Assembly: GCA_905250125.1 (NCBI GenBank)
Contig: CAJNOL010000044.1
Coordinates: 1-64,000, forward strand
Source of the DNA: Rotaria sordida
Lineage: Eukaryota > Rotifera > Eurotatoria > Philodinida > Philodinidae
Direction: 5' to 3'
Length of the DNA stretch: 64,000 bases
Shown piece by piece: positions 15,401 through 28,670 of the stretch. The notes under the pieces were generated by a model. That model worked only from the letters and a program-made list of their open reading frames with translations, searched no databases and was not told the origin of the DNA. The translations under genes and the position numbers were made by a program. Positions within the stretch are counted from its first letter, which is position 1; each line of letters starts with the position of its first letter.

Positions 15401-18400
15401 AGAAAAAATTGCTTGAACTGGAGCTGAAATTTGTAGTTTGATTTTGTACGATTTTTAGTAAATTATATTATAAGTCAAACCAACATTCAAGCAAGAGATG
15501 ATTGAAAAAAGTAATATCTATCGGTTGAGTTAATCAAAACACGAGTATTTACAGCTTTTAAATTTTCGCTAAATCAGAATCGAGACGACAAGCGAAAAAA
15601 GAATAAAATGACCCAGAGCGGAACCGGACCAGATTTAGCAGGACTATGACCGAGACCACTGAAAAAGACGTGATTGGGGTGAAGACAAAAAAAATGCTTA
15701 CAAGGAAACCTCTCTAAATGTCAAATCGCTTTTCGATCAAGATGATGTTCATTTGGTGAGTACTAGTGAATACTACAATCGTGTGGTTTTCTGAGTCTTC
15801 ATTCTTGAGATATCGAAACTTTATTAGAGTTTCGATATCTCAAGAACGAAGACTCAGAAAACAACACGATTGTAGTACTCTCTAGCACATATCAAATGAA
15901 CATTGCCTCTATCAAAGAGTGATTTGACAATTAGAGAGATTCTCTCGTTAGTCCTGTACATCTCTAGATATTATGTATAACTTTATTCTAGAAATTGGGA
16001 TTATGTACGCTTACAAATGCAAAAACATCCACGCTATTCGTCAACTGTGATACCATCTTCGATGTGGTCAGATTCTGAGCATAACAAAGGAAATCAATCC
16101 TTATCTTTAATCATTCCCGATGATATACTTGATACAGTAGAAGCTCGTCTTCGTTTTGAATCTTATATAAATAGTCGTCAATTAGAACAAACTCGTCGTG
16201 CAAATTGTCGTTCATTTTTTGACTTATTAAATCGTTTTTCTGATGCTGGTCTTGTTCAATATGGTCATTCCTATGAAAAAGATTGTGTTTATTTTTTGGG
16301 TCGTGAATGTTATGAATCATTAAATGCTCAAGATCGTTTACGTATATTTGCATTTCATCAATCATATCTTTATCGTTTATTATGTTTAAAATTTGTTGAA
16401 TTATTATTAGAATCATTTGAAATATTTACTAATACATTTCAAAAAATGAATTCAGCAACAACAAATAAATTAAATAATGATAGAAAAATGACAACTCTTA
16501 CTATTGATGATATATTTGAAAAAGAAATAATTCAACAAATAAAACATGATTCAAGGTATTTTTGAAAAAATATCTTATTTATATAAATAATAAAATTAAT
16601 TTCATTCATTTGTTTTTATTTCTGTAACATAGATATCAAGCATTAAATAATCGTGAAACAGATCGTCATAGATTAATTATGTGTCATTGTCATTTTTTAT
16701 ATGATTGTATTTATTATTCACCAACAAGAAATCTAAATCGATTATTAAAACAACGTAAACGTTCATTTAAACGACGAAAATCTTCATTACAATCATTATA
16801 TAGTCATCATATAAATATTGATGAAAATTTTTGTCCATATACACGAAAATTCTCATCACATACAAATGAAAATGAAGGAATAAATAAGAAAAAATTTGAA
16901 ATTGGTTGTCCAATGGAAGAAACATGTGCTGATGTACGAATAATGAATGAATTTTTTTCTTTAACACCTTTGAAAAAAAATATTAATAAGTATGCCATTC
17001 GATTATATTTTAAAATTAATTCTTTTTTTTTATAATTCTTTTTGTTTTTGTTTTTTAGAAATATTTTAATTTGTGGAAATGAGAATGATATGAATAATTG
17101 TCTTCGATTACTTTCCGTAAGTAAAACAAAAAAAAGATTTTTTTAAAAATAATTCGAATAATTTGAAAGTTTTGAGAAGTACAAACTTTGAGTCATTGTG
17201 AATGAGTGTCAGTAGGTTCGATTTCAACAAGAAAAAAAAAAGAATTATTAATTTCTGTTGAAACTAATAGAGGTAGACAAGTTCAGTTTTTGTAATTGAG
17301 CTAACCGAACAGTTTCTGTTGGATTACTGAAACACCGTTACCAAAATAGAACAAAATTTTTCGGACAGTTTACGAAGGAACTATTTGAACTGACATTCAC
17401 CGTTTGAGCTTACACTGAACCCAAAAGGAAGCGCCGGTAAGACTCGAAAGAGCTAAAAACAGTTCGTTCAAGAAATAGAATTTTAATCTGAAATTCAAAC
17501 TTTGAACTGAGATCTGATCAACCTCTAGACAGTAACAATGAGTTCTTTAATATAGGAATTAACTAAAGTTCGGAACATTACTAGATGATTTGATGTTTCT
17601 GAAGAATTTCAATTCTCATTAAAGTCGAAACACTGATATTCTGACTCAACAAAGTGAAAACGGTTTTTTAATCTTATGTTTGCTAACGAATAATTTCATT
17701 GCATTATGTAACCTCTTTTGATGTTTTGTTAAAACCGGAAAGGACAAGAGTTCTTGGTTCTTCTTTCCGAACTGATAGAGTTTTTTCATTGAAACAACAC
17801 GGTATTGATAATGGTATCTCACGATCGAATTTCGTTTTGAAATGTTTATCTAGATTTTACATCCAATAGCTTTTACAAAAATCTGAATCTTTCGATTACA
17901 ATAAATACTTCTTTCTGAAGATATGAAGTTTCTTGGAGGATTTAATGTTCTGTACTTTCATATGAAATATGAGCAATATATGAAAATTCTATATCTTGAG
18001 AAGGAAGTATTCATTTTTGTCGAAACTTTCGAGACCTTCTAAGAGTCATTAAACATACTTCTAGACAACAGTTCAATCGTCGTTAGTCAATTGGTGATCA
18101 TGTATGAATTGAAAATGTGCGAAACGAAATTTTTAGTTATGAATTCTTGTACTTCGGATTGTTTAAATTGTTTGAATAGTTCTTTTTTTGTTTTGATAGA
18201 TATGATTAAAGAGATGTTTACAAGATTCCTGAAATGAATTTGATATGAAATTTTCAAAATTTTTCATATATGCTTTAAGCCAAATAATATTCTTTTTTCT
18301 TTTTGTAGAAGGATTCTTCATTGATCAATGAATTTCAAATTAATTTATGGACATTAAATAATGTTAAAACACAAGCAATTAATGGTTTGATTTTAATTGA

Positions 18401-21400
18401 TTCTTAGAAAATTTATTTGAATAAAACTTTATTTAGGTTGCCTCATTGTTTCACTAACAGGTCAAGAGATTCTTGAAGAATTTATTTCTCAAAAACGATT
18501 TCCTATTAATATTGATAGTAAGTATTAAAAAAAATCAATTGAATTGAATTCTGAATAAAAAAATAAATACTTCTAGCTATTCCAATTGTACATCTAAATT
18601 CTCAAATTCCTAATGAGTAAGTTTGATTATTCATAACTTTTTTTTTGTTTTGGTTGACTTAAATTTATATCTTAATAGTTCCAATAATAACATTCCACAT
18701 GAGATAACAATTGAACAACTTAGATCATCACTTGAACAACTGTTATCGAATGAAAAAAACGTTCCAAATAAAAATCAATTTGATCTTCGAATTTTACTTT
18801 GTTTTATGTGTGGTGGGGAAAACAATGATGTAGAAAATTTTTTTTCTCAATTATCATCACGTTTTTCTCTCATGGTAACTAATCAACATGGAGAATTATC
18901 ATTTATTATTAATGCTTTTCTTGGACGATCAAATAGAAAAGTAATTTAATTAGATTGAATAGATTTTCTTATTAAATTTACTCTTTTTTTTTTTCTTTTT
19001 ATAAAGATTCAATTTATTCCTGTTTCATTTCATTCAGTATTTACTATTAAACTAATTGATTTTGATGGATTTATTTTATTCTATGATCAAGATAGAAAAG
19101 CAGCTGTTAATACAATGACGTAAGAATTATTTTTTTAGTTTATATTTCAAAAAAATACCATTTTATTGATTAATTAGATATTTGGAAAAGCATATTTCAA
19201 CAACATTACAAAATGAATTATTGAAAAAAGCTGATGATAATACAGAAATGAATGGAACAAAAATAACACATCCACCTATATGTATATTATCTTGTACAAA
19301 AGACTTATCTCTATCAAATATTAAAAAATATCCTCAAACTGATTATAGTATTCAATCTCATCATGGAACAATAAGAAATTTTGTTGAATGTAAAAATCTT
19401 GTTTTTATTTCTTCCTATTTTTGCAAAACACAATCTTAAACAAGTGTTAATATATATACAGTAGAAATTTGTACGCACCCCATATTAGAGATAATGAGCA
19501 GGGTAGGGTAAGGATTAGAAAATTTTTCTTAGTCAGGATATAGGATACGAAAAGAGCTTACTCTGGACATTTCTACCCCTTCCTACAGACTGTGACAGAC
19601 TATAATAGATTGTGACAAATGACAGTCAGAAATCATCACAGATCGTGACTAGAGCCCATCGGGTTGGTCTCTGACCCGACCCGATCCGAAAACTTTGGGC
19701 CCAATGGACTCTAAAAAAAAACGAAAAAATGTATCTTATATCTCCGGGTCAACTATTGTATTCCAATTAGAAGATATCATGGAAAGTATCAAAGGCTCAG
19801 TTCGACTGGATCCGGATTCGAAAATTTTGGATCCGACGGGTTCTAGCCGTGACAAACACTAGCCAAGGTTCATCACAGACATTGTTAATATATGATCAAA
19901 GATCGTATATCAATAATATCTCATTATAATATATGAAGTATTTCGTTATTGCAATTCTGTAGTATTAAGTAAGAGGATGGTGAAGAAATATGTCTCAGTA
20001 TAGATAGAATAAAACAATCTTCTTGTGATTAGTAAGAGCAGTTACATTGTGTTTTACATCTTAATCCTGCAGGGATTGTGCTAACAACTTTTTCAAATCA
20101 TATTTCATTTTATTTAGCTCATCTTTCACCTTTTCTTAATCAATGTTGGACTGAAAAAAATGGTAATACAATTGAGAATGATTATTATCAAAAAGAAAAA
20201 CTTCTTGTTGGTGTTACATCTTATTTTGAGTAATTTAAATATTTTGTTTTTTTTGAAGAAAAAAAAATTTTTATTTCTAGTCGTGCAACTCATTCATCAG
20301 CTAACGATCTAATGACATCTAGTCTTGAACGTACACGTAAACAATTAGTAAATAATAGTATAAATGATCGAGCAGGTTCATTAGTATTATCAACTAAATC
20401 TAATGAACATTCACCACGACATCAATCTTCATTATTAACACCAACAAATCACGAACAAAGTAAAAAATACATTCGACTATAGAGAAAAAAAAACATTTTT
20501 TTAATATTTATTTATTCGCAGTGTTTTCTTATCGATCTTATCCATATTTATCGATATCAAATAATGGTGCTGAATCAACAATAGTTCCAACAACACCTGT
20601 TGATCCATGTGCAACAAATCTTGGTTTAATATCTCCATCATCGATATCAACATCATCGATATCAGATAGTCAACATCAACAATTTAAAAAATCAACTAGT
20701 ATGCGTTTCGCCAAACTCATGGAACATCCAAGTAAGTTTTGACCTACTAATTAATTGTAGTTCGTAGTTTGTAGTTATTCAAAAATATAAAAATAAAAAT
20801 AAAAATAAAAATCTATTAGAATAAAATATTAGAAGAGCATATTTCTTTTAATTTTATTTATTCTAGTTAACTATTTAACGTTTAACGGTAAAGTAGCTTT
20901 CAATCATTGTGCTTGTGCTTTTATTTATTTGTTTAATCGTTGTTTTTTTTTGTTTTGTCAATTTATATGTGTACGTTGATCCAGATTTCCGCAAAGATAA
21001 AAGAAGTAATCCATTATTGGAGTTATAGAGACATTTTCAAAATGTTAAACTTAAACTCCCGAAAACTACACTTATGAGTTCTAGGAGCATTATAACCCTC
21101 TTAAGTACCTAAAGAATATGATATGACTTTGATATTATTGTCAGAAATCGATTGACATTCATCAGATTCAACGTTTATTATTAACTGTCTACTACTGATC
21201 AACAAAATACTAATGAAGATTCTATTACATTTGTCAATGAATTGATGTACTATTTTAAAAAAAGCGAGGGACACTTTTTCTTTTATAAATGTTAATTAAT
21301 ATCTATCATCTCTTGTCCGACTCTATTCTTCTTCTTTGTTTTTTAATTACTTATCTATCCGATGCTATTTCTAACGCTTGTATAAAACCAAGAGGAAAAA

Positions 21401-24400
21401 AAAAGAAGAGAAAAGAAAGGCAACTTCTACCACCGATAATAAATATAAATGCGTTTGCCATCAAAAAAAGAAATAGGCGACGAGAAAAGTAACTACCCCC
21501 TCTCGTTTTATTTTTTGACTGTTGACAAGTGGCTATTGCTAGCACTGCTGTTGCTTCCATCAAGTCTATTCTGTTGTATATTCATCGAAATCTAATATTA
21601 ATAAGTACCTTTTTTTATATTTCTTTTAGCCGATGGTACCAGTTACCAATCATCACCCAGTAATGCAAATAAAGAAAGCGTACGTACGACAAAACAAACT
21701 AAGAGAATATCTTCTATGAATAATAAATTTTGTTTTTGCTTTATCTATAGTCATTAACAAAACATAGGCAAATAAACGAAATCTCATCAAGATTATCATC
21801 ATCAGAAGATATGAAATTTCATTTATATAAACATCGAACTGCTCCACAAGTTAAAGTACCATTGGCTACACCCGAAATAATTGAATTCAATGAATCAATA
21901 GCAACACCTTTTTCTATTAAACAATATCCTGATACATCATTAGTTTTAACAAATAATCATGCAGATGATATACCGACCGTCAATTCTTCATCATCATCAC
22001 CGCCTACAATCCATCAACAACATCAAAATCATAGTAGCACAATAGATGAATCGATTACAGACTCATCAAAACAAACAAGAGGTTTCTCTTTTTTTTGTTT
22101 TTCCAATTAAATTTTAATTTCCTAAAAATTAAAATAATCGTTTTTTTTTCTTGTTTTCTTAGCAACTGATTCATCTGTTGATAGTTCAAGTGATGAAAAT
22201 ATACAAGATCAAGTTAAATCATCAACAACATTACATAATATAAATTCATCAACAAATAATCAACAACAAAATCAGGCTACTTTACAAAGAAAAGTATCAG
22301 ATAGAAAATCAAAACGTGTACGTGCTAAACAAAATGATGTTACAGGTTTAACATCGAGTACTGAAGCATTAAAAAAAAGTAATTAAAACAAAAACAAAAA
22401 CAAAAGATTTCTTTTCTTAAAACTTATCATTTTATTTTAAGTTGGATCTGATGATGAAATATTAGTTGATGATGATAAACGTCTTCAACAACCATGTCAA
22501 AAAAAGAAACATCGACCAAGTTTTAAAAGACGAAAAAAAGCTGTTTATGATCAAACACAAACTGATTCTGGTATTGATTCTCGAATGGGTATAGAGATTT
22601 TTATTTTTATTACCTATTCTTTTTATCGATTCATATTTATCGTAAATTTTCCTCGGAGAATCACAACAAAAATTATTAGAACAAAAGTTATATATAGTAC
22701 TATCTTTTAATGACAAAAAAAAAAAAAGCAAAATCTATCGGATATAGAAATCGAGAGGAGAACAAAACAATTTAAAGAGAATATTCAATTCATCTATAGT
22801 TCATTATAGACAAATAGAGCATAAATTCCAAAGCAATAATACAAGCATGTATCTATTTCAGTGTTTTCAAAGGTGTTATTTTGAAATTGTGTTTGTTTTT
22901 TTTTGTTTTTCTTACATGACAATTTTTTTTATTTTTATTTTTATTTAGAACTAAAAAATACGAATAAAGTTAGTATTACTCCCGAACCAACATCATCATC
23001 AAATGTTGTTATATCGAATGAAGATGATTCAAGTATAGGTGATTATACAAAAGATAGCAAAGTAAGCTCATAGAAATAAAATTCGACAAAAATAAAATAA
23101 TAAATTTCTTTTCTTTATTTAAAGAATACATCTATTGAAGAACTTGAAGAACGACCAACAGCTAATTGGATTCGTCGCCAATTACAATATTTTGCTCAAG
23201 CTCGACGTGATGTATGTCTTTTTTTTCTTTTATTTTTATTAAATTTTCAAAATAATCATTTTGTTTTTTTTTTCTTTAGAAAAATGATGTGAAAACTCGT
23301 TCTCCTGCTGCGACAATCACAACTATTTCTTCCCCACCATTACTTTCATTTAAAGCAACAATGACTTCAACTCCTTCAATTACAAATACAACTGTATCTC
23401 CATTATCATCTGTTGAAAATTCTCATCATCATACTCCACTACGTTTATCATTAAGTCGTTGTATTCAATCAAATAAATCAGGTGTACCTTTATTTATTGA
23501 AAAATGTATTCAATTTATTGAAGAATATGGATTAGCTGTTGAAGGACTTTATCGAGTATCTGGATATAAAAATCAAGTTGAATTAGTTATTAATAAACTT
23601 ACTGAAGGTTAAAATAATTACTTCAATAGGTTAAAGAAAAAAATAATAAACTTCAAAGATTTTTTTTAATATAGACCCATCATACGATCTTCGTTTATTA
23701 CAAGTTCCAGCAAGTGCAGTAGCAACAGCATTAAAAGATATGATGAGAAAACTTGATGAACCACTTTTATCATTAGAATTATTTGATGAATGTAAAAATT
23801 TAACAAGTAAAAAAGCAAAAACTTTTTTTTTTAAAAACAAAAAAAAAGAAAGTTTTTTTTTTGTTTTTTAGGTAATCAATTACGTGAACAAAATTTTATT
23901 TCATTACGAAAAGCTTTGTCTCGTACAAGTGAACTTGAATATCGAACCATCAAGTTTATTTTTAAGCATCTTCATTTGTAAGTTCAATAATATGCTGAAA
24001 ATTCTAAATCTAAGTAAATTTTTTTTTCTAAATGATCTACATGTGATTACATTGAGCTCATCAAGCTATGTATTTTGAAAAATACATCTCTCATTTAGAT
24101 ACACAAAAAGATTCAAAATAACGAGATCATTCTATTATGCACAGGAAAATCTCTTTATTTTAAGAAACAACGACTGAGTTTTCTTTTACTTGTTTCGAGT
24201 GTTTTATCCAGCTTTTTTCCTCCGAAGAGGCGAACATTTGTTGCTGAGAGCACAGACACATGTATATGGCACTAGAAGTGCAACTTTTGGGGGTCAAGTC
24301 GACCTTTAGATGGGTGCTGCCCCCTCGGCTCCCACGCTGGATAAAACACTACTTAGTTCTAACAATTGTAAACGTATTTTCTTGTAATCGTTGCGAATAA

Positions 24401-26253
24401 TCAACTATAAAAAAGTAATCTTCAACTTGTTGGATTATAACTTGACTGATTATTATCTATATATAACAATTGCCTTCTAAACTCTCTGACCATTTCGATT
24501 CTAAAGAAACACGGAAGATACACCATCCAAAAGATAAGAAAAAAGAAAGAAAAACAAAAGACAAAGAAAAGTAGAGAACAAAAGAAATAGACGAAAAGAT
24601 TACATTATTATCATACTAGAAAGTCCCAGAGAATAATATGAAGCTTCCAAAATTGTTTTTATTTAGCTCTGACATAGATTCTCCCATTCCAAGTGATGAC
24701 ATCCACCTTGTCATTAAACCTAAACTTGACTGATTGTTTTTTCTCTGCATTTGAAGGATCATTCAACCAGGTTGTTACTATAGCTTGTAAGCCTATCGAG
24801 TTTTTTTTTTGGGAAGAAGATATGAAATCAAATATGTCATTCGAACCAGTATCAAAGGAGTTACAAACATATAAATCGACTTTTTCAAAAGATTTTTTTA
24901 TTTAAAAAGAATTAAAGATTTATATAACAAAATAGCAAGATGATATTTATATCTCTCAAAATGTTCTATTTAGTATAGGACAATTTTGTTCCGATAAAAA
25001 TAAATGTCATATCAGTAATCAGCAAAAAAAAGTGATCTGGATGATATATTTTCTAGTACAAATAATATTCCTCGCCAAAATTATCTATAGTTCCCCTTAC
25101 CTCTTGTTTTCCCTCTAGGGGACCACAAGAATGTTTTCGTAGGAAAATTAATGGTACCACAAGATACGTAATCTAACTCAATTTTTTTGTCGCCGATCAC
25201 GGACATGATATTTGTTTTTATCGGAACAAAAATTTCCCATACTAAATAGTACATTTTGAGAGCCAAAAATGTCATCTTGCCATTTTGTTATATAAATCTT
25301 TAGTTTTCTCAATTAAACGAAATGTTTTTAAAAAGTTAATTCATACATCTGTAACTCCTTGAATACTTGTTCGAATCACATATTAAATTGATTTCACATC
25401 TTGTCAAAAAAAACCAAGAGAGGCTTACAAGCTACACTAGTAACATGGCTGAATGATCCTTCCAATACAGACAAAAAAACAATCAGTCAAGTTATATTTC
25501 AACAAGACGAAAATTACTTTTTTAAAGTCAATTATTCGTAACGATTAAAACAAAATTCGTTTACAATTGTTAGAATCAAGCAGTGTTTTATCCAACGTGG
25601 AAGTCAAGGAAGTGGCACCTAGAACCTGTCGAGTTCAAAATTTTCGGATCCGAATCCGACGAACTCTAGTGGTGCCCCTTCAAAGGTCGAGTGAGTCTTC
25701 ATGGTGTTTTGTAGTTCTTGTGCTCTGTACTATGTGTCTATACTCTCAACAATAGGTGTTTGCCCTCTGAGAGTTTTAAATCGCTTCTCGAAAAGAGAAA
25801 ATCTGGATTAAACGGTGGAAGCAAGTAAAAGAAAAGTTAGTTATTGTTTCTTAAAATAAAGCGACTTTCCTAGACAATAGGATGATTTCAGTATTTTGAA
25901 TGTTTTTTGTGTACATAAAGGAGAGAGACATTTTTACTGATGAGCTCTATCTAAACATATATAAATCAATCGACAAAAAAAAAACATTTTGCTTAAGTTT
26001 TGAATCTTCACTACATTCGATAATTTTTTTAATTCAAGAAAAAAAAAATTTTCTTCTCTTCAGTGTTTCACAACATGCTGCTTCGACTCATATGGATTCA
26101 TCAAATTTAGCTGTTTTATGGTGGCCAAATTTATTTCAACCACAATTTCGAGATTTACGTACAGCTGAACAAACATGTCAACAAGCGAAACCATTAATTC
26201 AAGCAATTATTGACAATTATTCAATAATCTTCTCTTCGGATGAAATAAAATGA
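12403..26253 (+). CDS. p190 RhoGAP-like protein (GTPase-like, FF, pseudoGTPase, RhoGAP)
   Basis: Would switch off Rho-family GTPases at the membrane and cytoskeleton (ARHGAP35/ARHGAP5 family). Twenty-three exons in phase: 12403-13481, 15992-16555, 16633-16989, 17059-17116, 18309-18384, 18437-18517, 18577-18616, 18679-18940, 19007-19119, 19178-19389, 20073-20229, 20281-20459, 20522-20731, 21630-21679, 21751-22081, 22163-22378, 22442-22588, 22949-23061, 23125-23211, 23280-23607, 23675-23806, 23872-23977, 26064-26253; about 1695 aa. Exon 1 holds the N-terminal GTPase-like domain (NPLSGKSSL, LFLLHSLFKTRRPVLIITTK, TKND). The P-loop lacks its first glycine. Exons 2-3 cover the FF-repeat region and exons 4-11 the pseudoGTPase region (ILLCFMCGG; IDFDGFILFYDQDRKA). 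Then comes a Ser-rich linker. The RhoGAP domain spans ~1495-1690, with the arginine finger in GLYRVSG (~1535) and DSSNLAVLWWPNLFQP near the end. Introns 1, 4, 10 and 22 are large and repeat-filled. Confidence 0.9.
13688..14262. repeat. Foldback repeat, ~575 bp, in p190 intron 1
   Basis: Long inverted repeat whose arms cover nearly its whole length. Left arm begins ccatccgacgtaatacc and includes taggatttgttga, agaaggattctt, cactgg and ggcatggtattta. The right arm carries the complements in reverse order: taaataccatgcc, ccagtg, aagaatccttct, tcaacaaatccta, ending tcgagtgg. Arms are about 280 bp at an estimated 75-80% identity by eye. No coding capacity. Confidence 0.8.
15707..15943. repeat. Foldback repeat, ~237 bp, in p190 intron 1
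   Basis: Near-perfect hairpin. The left arm (acctctctaaatgtcaaatc ... tactacaatcgtgt ... gagatatcgaaactt) is mirrored by the right arm (gtttcgatatctcaagaac ... acacgattgtagta ... gatttgacaattagagaga). The loop is only a few bases near 15823. It lies about 50 bp upstream of exon 2, so it could pair in the nascent transcript close to the 3' splice site. MITE-like in size. Confidence 0.85.
17890..18030. repeat. Inverted repeat core in p190 intron 4
   Basis: Segment attacaataaatacttctt with gaagatat (17895-17924) pairs with atatcttgagaaggaagtat and tcatttttgtcg (17991-18022). Weaker pairing seems to continue outward on both sides to about 17720 and 18170, for example cggaaaggacaagagttc against gaattcttgtacttcgg, suggesting a decayed foldback element filling much of this 1.2-kb intron. 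Confidence 0.55.
19440..20060. repeat. Repeat-derived insertion in p190 intron 10
   Basis: The intron runs from the donor at 19390 to the acceptor at 20072. Its middle differs from the flanks and holds two related blocks: cgatccgaaaactttgggc near 19690 and gattcgaaaattttggatcc near 19815. It also has a segment at 19883-19917 that recurs inverted at 51050-51084 in RPAP2 intron 7. A gattcg/ggatccg block also occurs in the foldback at about 25640. Probably a fragment of a dispersed element. Confidence 0.5.
20732..21629 (+). other. p190 intron 13, nothing recognised
   Basis: About 900 nt between exons 13 and 14. AT-rich with homopolymer runs; I saw no inverted repeat or exon that could be supported, though a small unrecognised exon cannot be excluded. 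Confidence 0.4.
24050..25950. repeat. ~1.9-kb foldback filling p190 intron 22
   Basis: Almost the whole intron is one imperfect inverted repeat centred near 25080. Matching pairs from outside in: gagctcatca with the complement near 25945; ctttattttaagaaacaa with ttgtttcttaaaataaag (25844-25862); gtgttttatccagc with its partner near 25580; ctaacaattgtaaacg (~24358) with acaattgttag; gattaaagatttatataaca with tatataaatctttag; and tagtatagg with its complement near 25240. Each arm is about 900 bp. The left arm holds a further nested hairpin (atccagc near 24210 against gctggat near 24330). No transposase was seen. Confidence 0.8.
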
Positions 26254-26878
26254 AAAAAAATCAAACAAAATATAACATTTTTATCAAATTGTTATGTTTT
26301 TGTTTATTGGTATGTTTTCAATCTAGTCAGCAGCGGGTGCTTCCGTGTTGTGATTTTGTATGTTGAACAAATTCTATTTGTTTTTGTTCTTTATTGAGAA
26401 TCATTTGTGTGTATTTGCTAGTCGTTATTTCTATTCCATACAGCAAATTAAGAAAAACTCGTTTGTTCTTTTTTTGTAATTAGAACAGTAGCCATGTGTT
26501 TTTGCTTCATTTTCCGTTTCGTATCTGTCTACGTATATATGTACATAAGAAACAAATCGTGTATTTTGTACATGCTTTTCTTTTTGTTTTTTCTGTCTCT
26601 CTGTCTCTCTCTCTCTCTCTCTCATGCAACTAACAGTATCATCTTGATTCTTATTGCTACTAAAGCATATAAACAAGAATTCCAAACGAACGATTAACTT
26701 GTTTGTATACATATATTAAAAAAAAAAGATGCGTGAATGTACGCGCAATGTTTGTTTTGTTTTGTTTTTTTTTCTTTGTTTTTTTTCTTATTGATGTTGT
26801 CTATTTTCGATGTGTCTTTCTTTTCTTTCGTATAAAGTCGAATAAAAAAAAAAAAGAAAAACCAGAAGCAAGAAATTT
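26254..26878. other. Convergent intergenic region with (CT)n tract
   Basis: Between the p190 stop (+) and the CATIP stop (-). It contains both 3' ends and a CT-rich simple repeat at about 26593-26622, followed by T-rich stretches. No gene seen. Confidence 0.5.
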
Positions 26879-28670
26879 TTATTTTAAAGATATATTTGAT
26901 TTTGGTACAGGAATTTTTTCATCAGCAAAACGAAATAAAGAACGATCAGCTGTTTGATTATTAAATGGAGCAAAAAATTCAGTTGCATATTCGATTATAT
27001 TTTCAGGTTTCATAATTAAAACTGATTGAAGAAAATCGGATAAAAGTGCATTTATATCCGGATGATGATAAATATATGACTTGTAATCATCAATTAATTC
27101 TTCCTAAAAGATAACAAAAAATATTTGATTTGTATTTCATATTCAAAGTAATAAGTAAGAGTTTTAGCTATGAAATTTATGAGTGTCTATAAAGTAGTGT
27201 ATTTTTATTCATTACGTAACATATAAAGAATAAACTTATTACTATGTAAGGGTAAAAATACTTGACCGTTCTACTGATCTAACTTCAATTACGACGGAGT
27301 CAGATTTCGGAGTCCAATGCAAGGCTCTACTAGGGAGCACTGACCTACAAGTAATGATTAATGATGAATTTTTTTACTTACGCGTCGATCGATAAATCTC
27401 GAACGTAATTCTAAATCATCTTCCCATTTAATTTCTTTTTTAGGAATTTCTGGTTTGGGTAAAAATTCATCTATTGAAATAAAAAAAAATTGAAAGAGAA
27501 AATTTCATAAACAAAAATGAAATTTTTCTTATAAATTTTACCAAATTCTTCTGCTGTAGGTAATGTTCTTGTTTTCATTTTAATCGGCGAACCAACTTGA
27601 TATCGAGAGATGAGATGTCTATTAATATATAGATATAATCAATACTATTAGAAATCTAAAATCTTTACCCATCAATACTAAAATAACTTTGCCATGCAAC
27701 TGGTAATGCATTTGGTTTTGTTTCAAATATTTGTCGTTGTATACCCCATCCTTCAATATCTTTTCCATTAATATTAACTTGTTGTGGACCGAGTGATGTC
27801 TATTGAAAAATAAATAATTATTTTCATAAGAAAAAGATTTTTATTTACATAAACATTTCGACTTAATTCAGATGATGAATCAAGTGAAAGTAATGTGACT
27901 TTTTCCGGCATATTACGTTGAATCATTAAACGTTGAAGTATAAGATTAGCACCTAGTAAAGAATACATTATCTTATCAATCAAAGTAAAATACATTGTTT
28001 ATTTTTTTTTTACCTTCTAAAATAAGTCCATGTGCTTGATTTTTTGGAATACGTTTTGTTTCTGTTGTTTTTTTCTAAAAGACAAATATTAAATGTATAT
28101 TAAATCATCTAACAGATAGTTTTTAACAAACTTTTCCTTCTTCATTAGTTATTGTAATAACATAATCTGTTGACTCAGAAATAAAATCAACAATTCGTGT
28201 AATAGGACTCGGCAACTAAATTAATGCATAGATATCTTTTGTCATAATTCTTTCTTTTGATTGACATACTTTGACATATTCTGTATGTTCTTGTTGTACA
28301 GTAACAAGTTCTTTTGTCACCACTGCTCGTACTGTTGTTCCACAAGCAACACCATCAATAGTTGCTTGACTAAAACCGTAACAACAAGACATCATTTTAT
28401 TATTTATTTAAATAATTTTCAATAAACCTATTAGCAATAACTTGAATACAATCATCAAGATTACCATAATTTGTTTTTGTTAATTTAACTTCAAATGATC
28501 CAACATCTGTATTATTTGTTAATGAACAAATCAATGTGTCATCATATAAAATTGAATTTATATCATAGTTAACTATGAAACGATAAATTTTTTCAATGAT
28601 ATAAATTACTCTCAAATCAATTACCTAAACTACGTAAATATTCAAGAGAACTATTCTCTGCAGATACCAT
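26879..28670 (-). CDS. Ciliogenesis-associated TTC17-interacting protein-like (CATIP)
   Basis: CATIP works with TTC17 in actin polymerisation during ciliogenesis. Ten exons in phase: 28625-28670, 28428-28572, 28270-28369, 28132-28215, 28014-28074, 27849-27952, 27669-27799, 27542-27618, 27382-27470, 26879-27103; about 353 aa. Recognisable stretches: LILQRLMIQRNMPEKVTLLS; EGWGIQRQIFETKPNALPV followed by AWQSYFSIDGHL; KWEDDLELRSRFIDRREEL; and the C-terminal NALLSDFLQSVLIMKPENII followed by YATEFFAPF. This C-terminal helical pair resembles an RIIa/Dpy-30-type docking module. The family call comes from overall pattern memory, not a search. The start ATG is 2 nt after a TTTAATTTATAG acceptor, and the SLC52A stop is only 152 nt upstream, suggesting a shared transcript. 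Confidence 0.7.

Noticed and set aside
17208-17235. tRNA-like T-loop (ggttcgattt)
   Set aside because: No matching acceptor stem, D-loop or anticodon arm around it; it lies inside an intron.
19390-19439. C-terminal end at 19439 for the p190 exon, with a stop codon
   Set aside because: The frame reads through a GTAAAA donor at 19390. Using it joins in phase to 20073, whose translation continues the family pattern, so the stop lies in the intron and the gene is not truncated.
24693-25275. Short open frames on both strands in p190 intron 22
   Set aside because: They fall in the arms of the foldback repeat; frames on opposite strands mirror each other and lack known domains.
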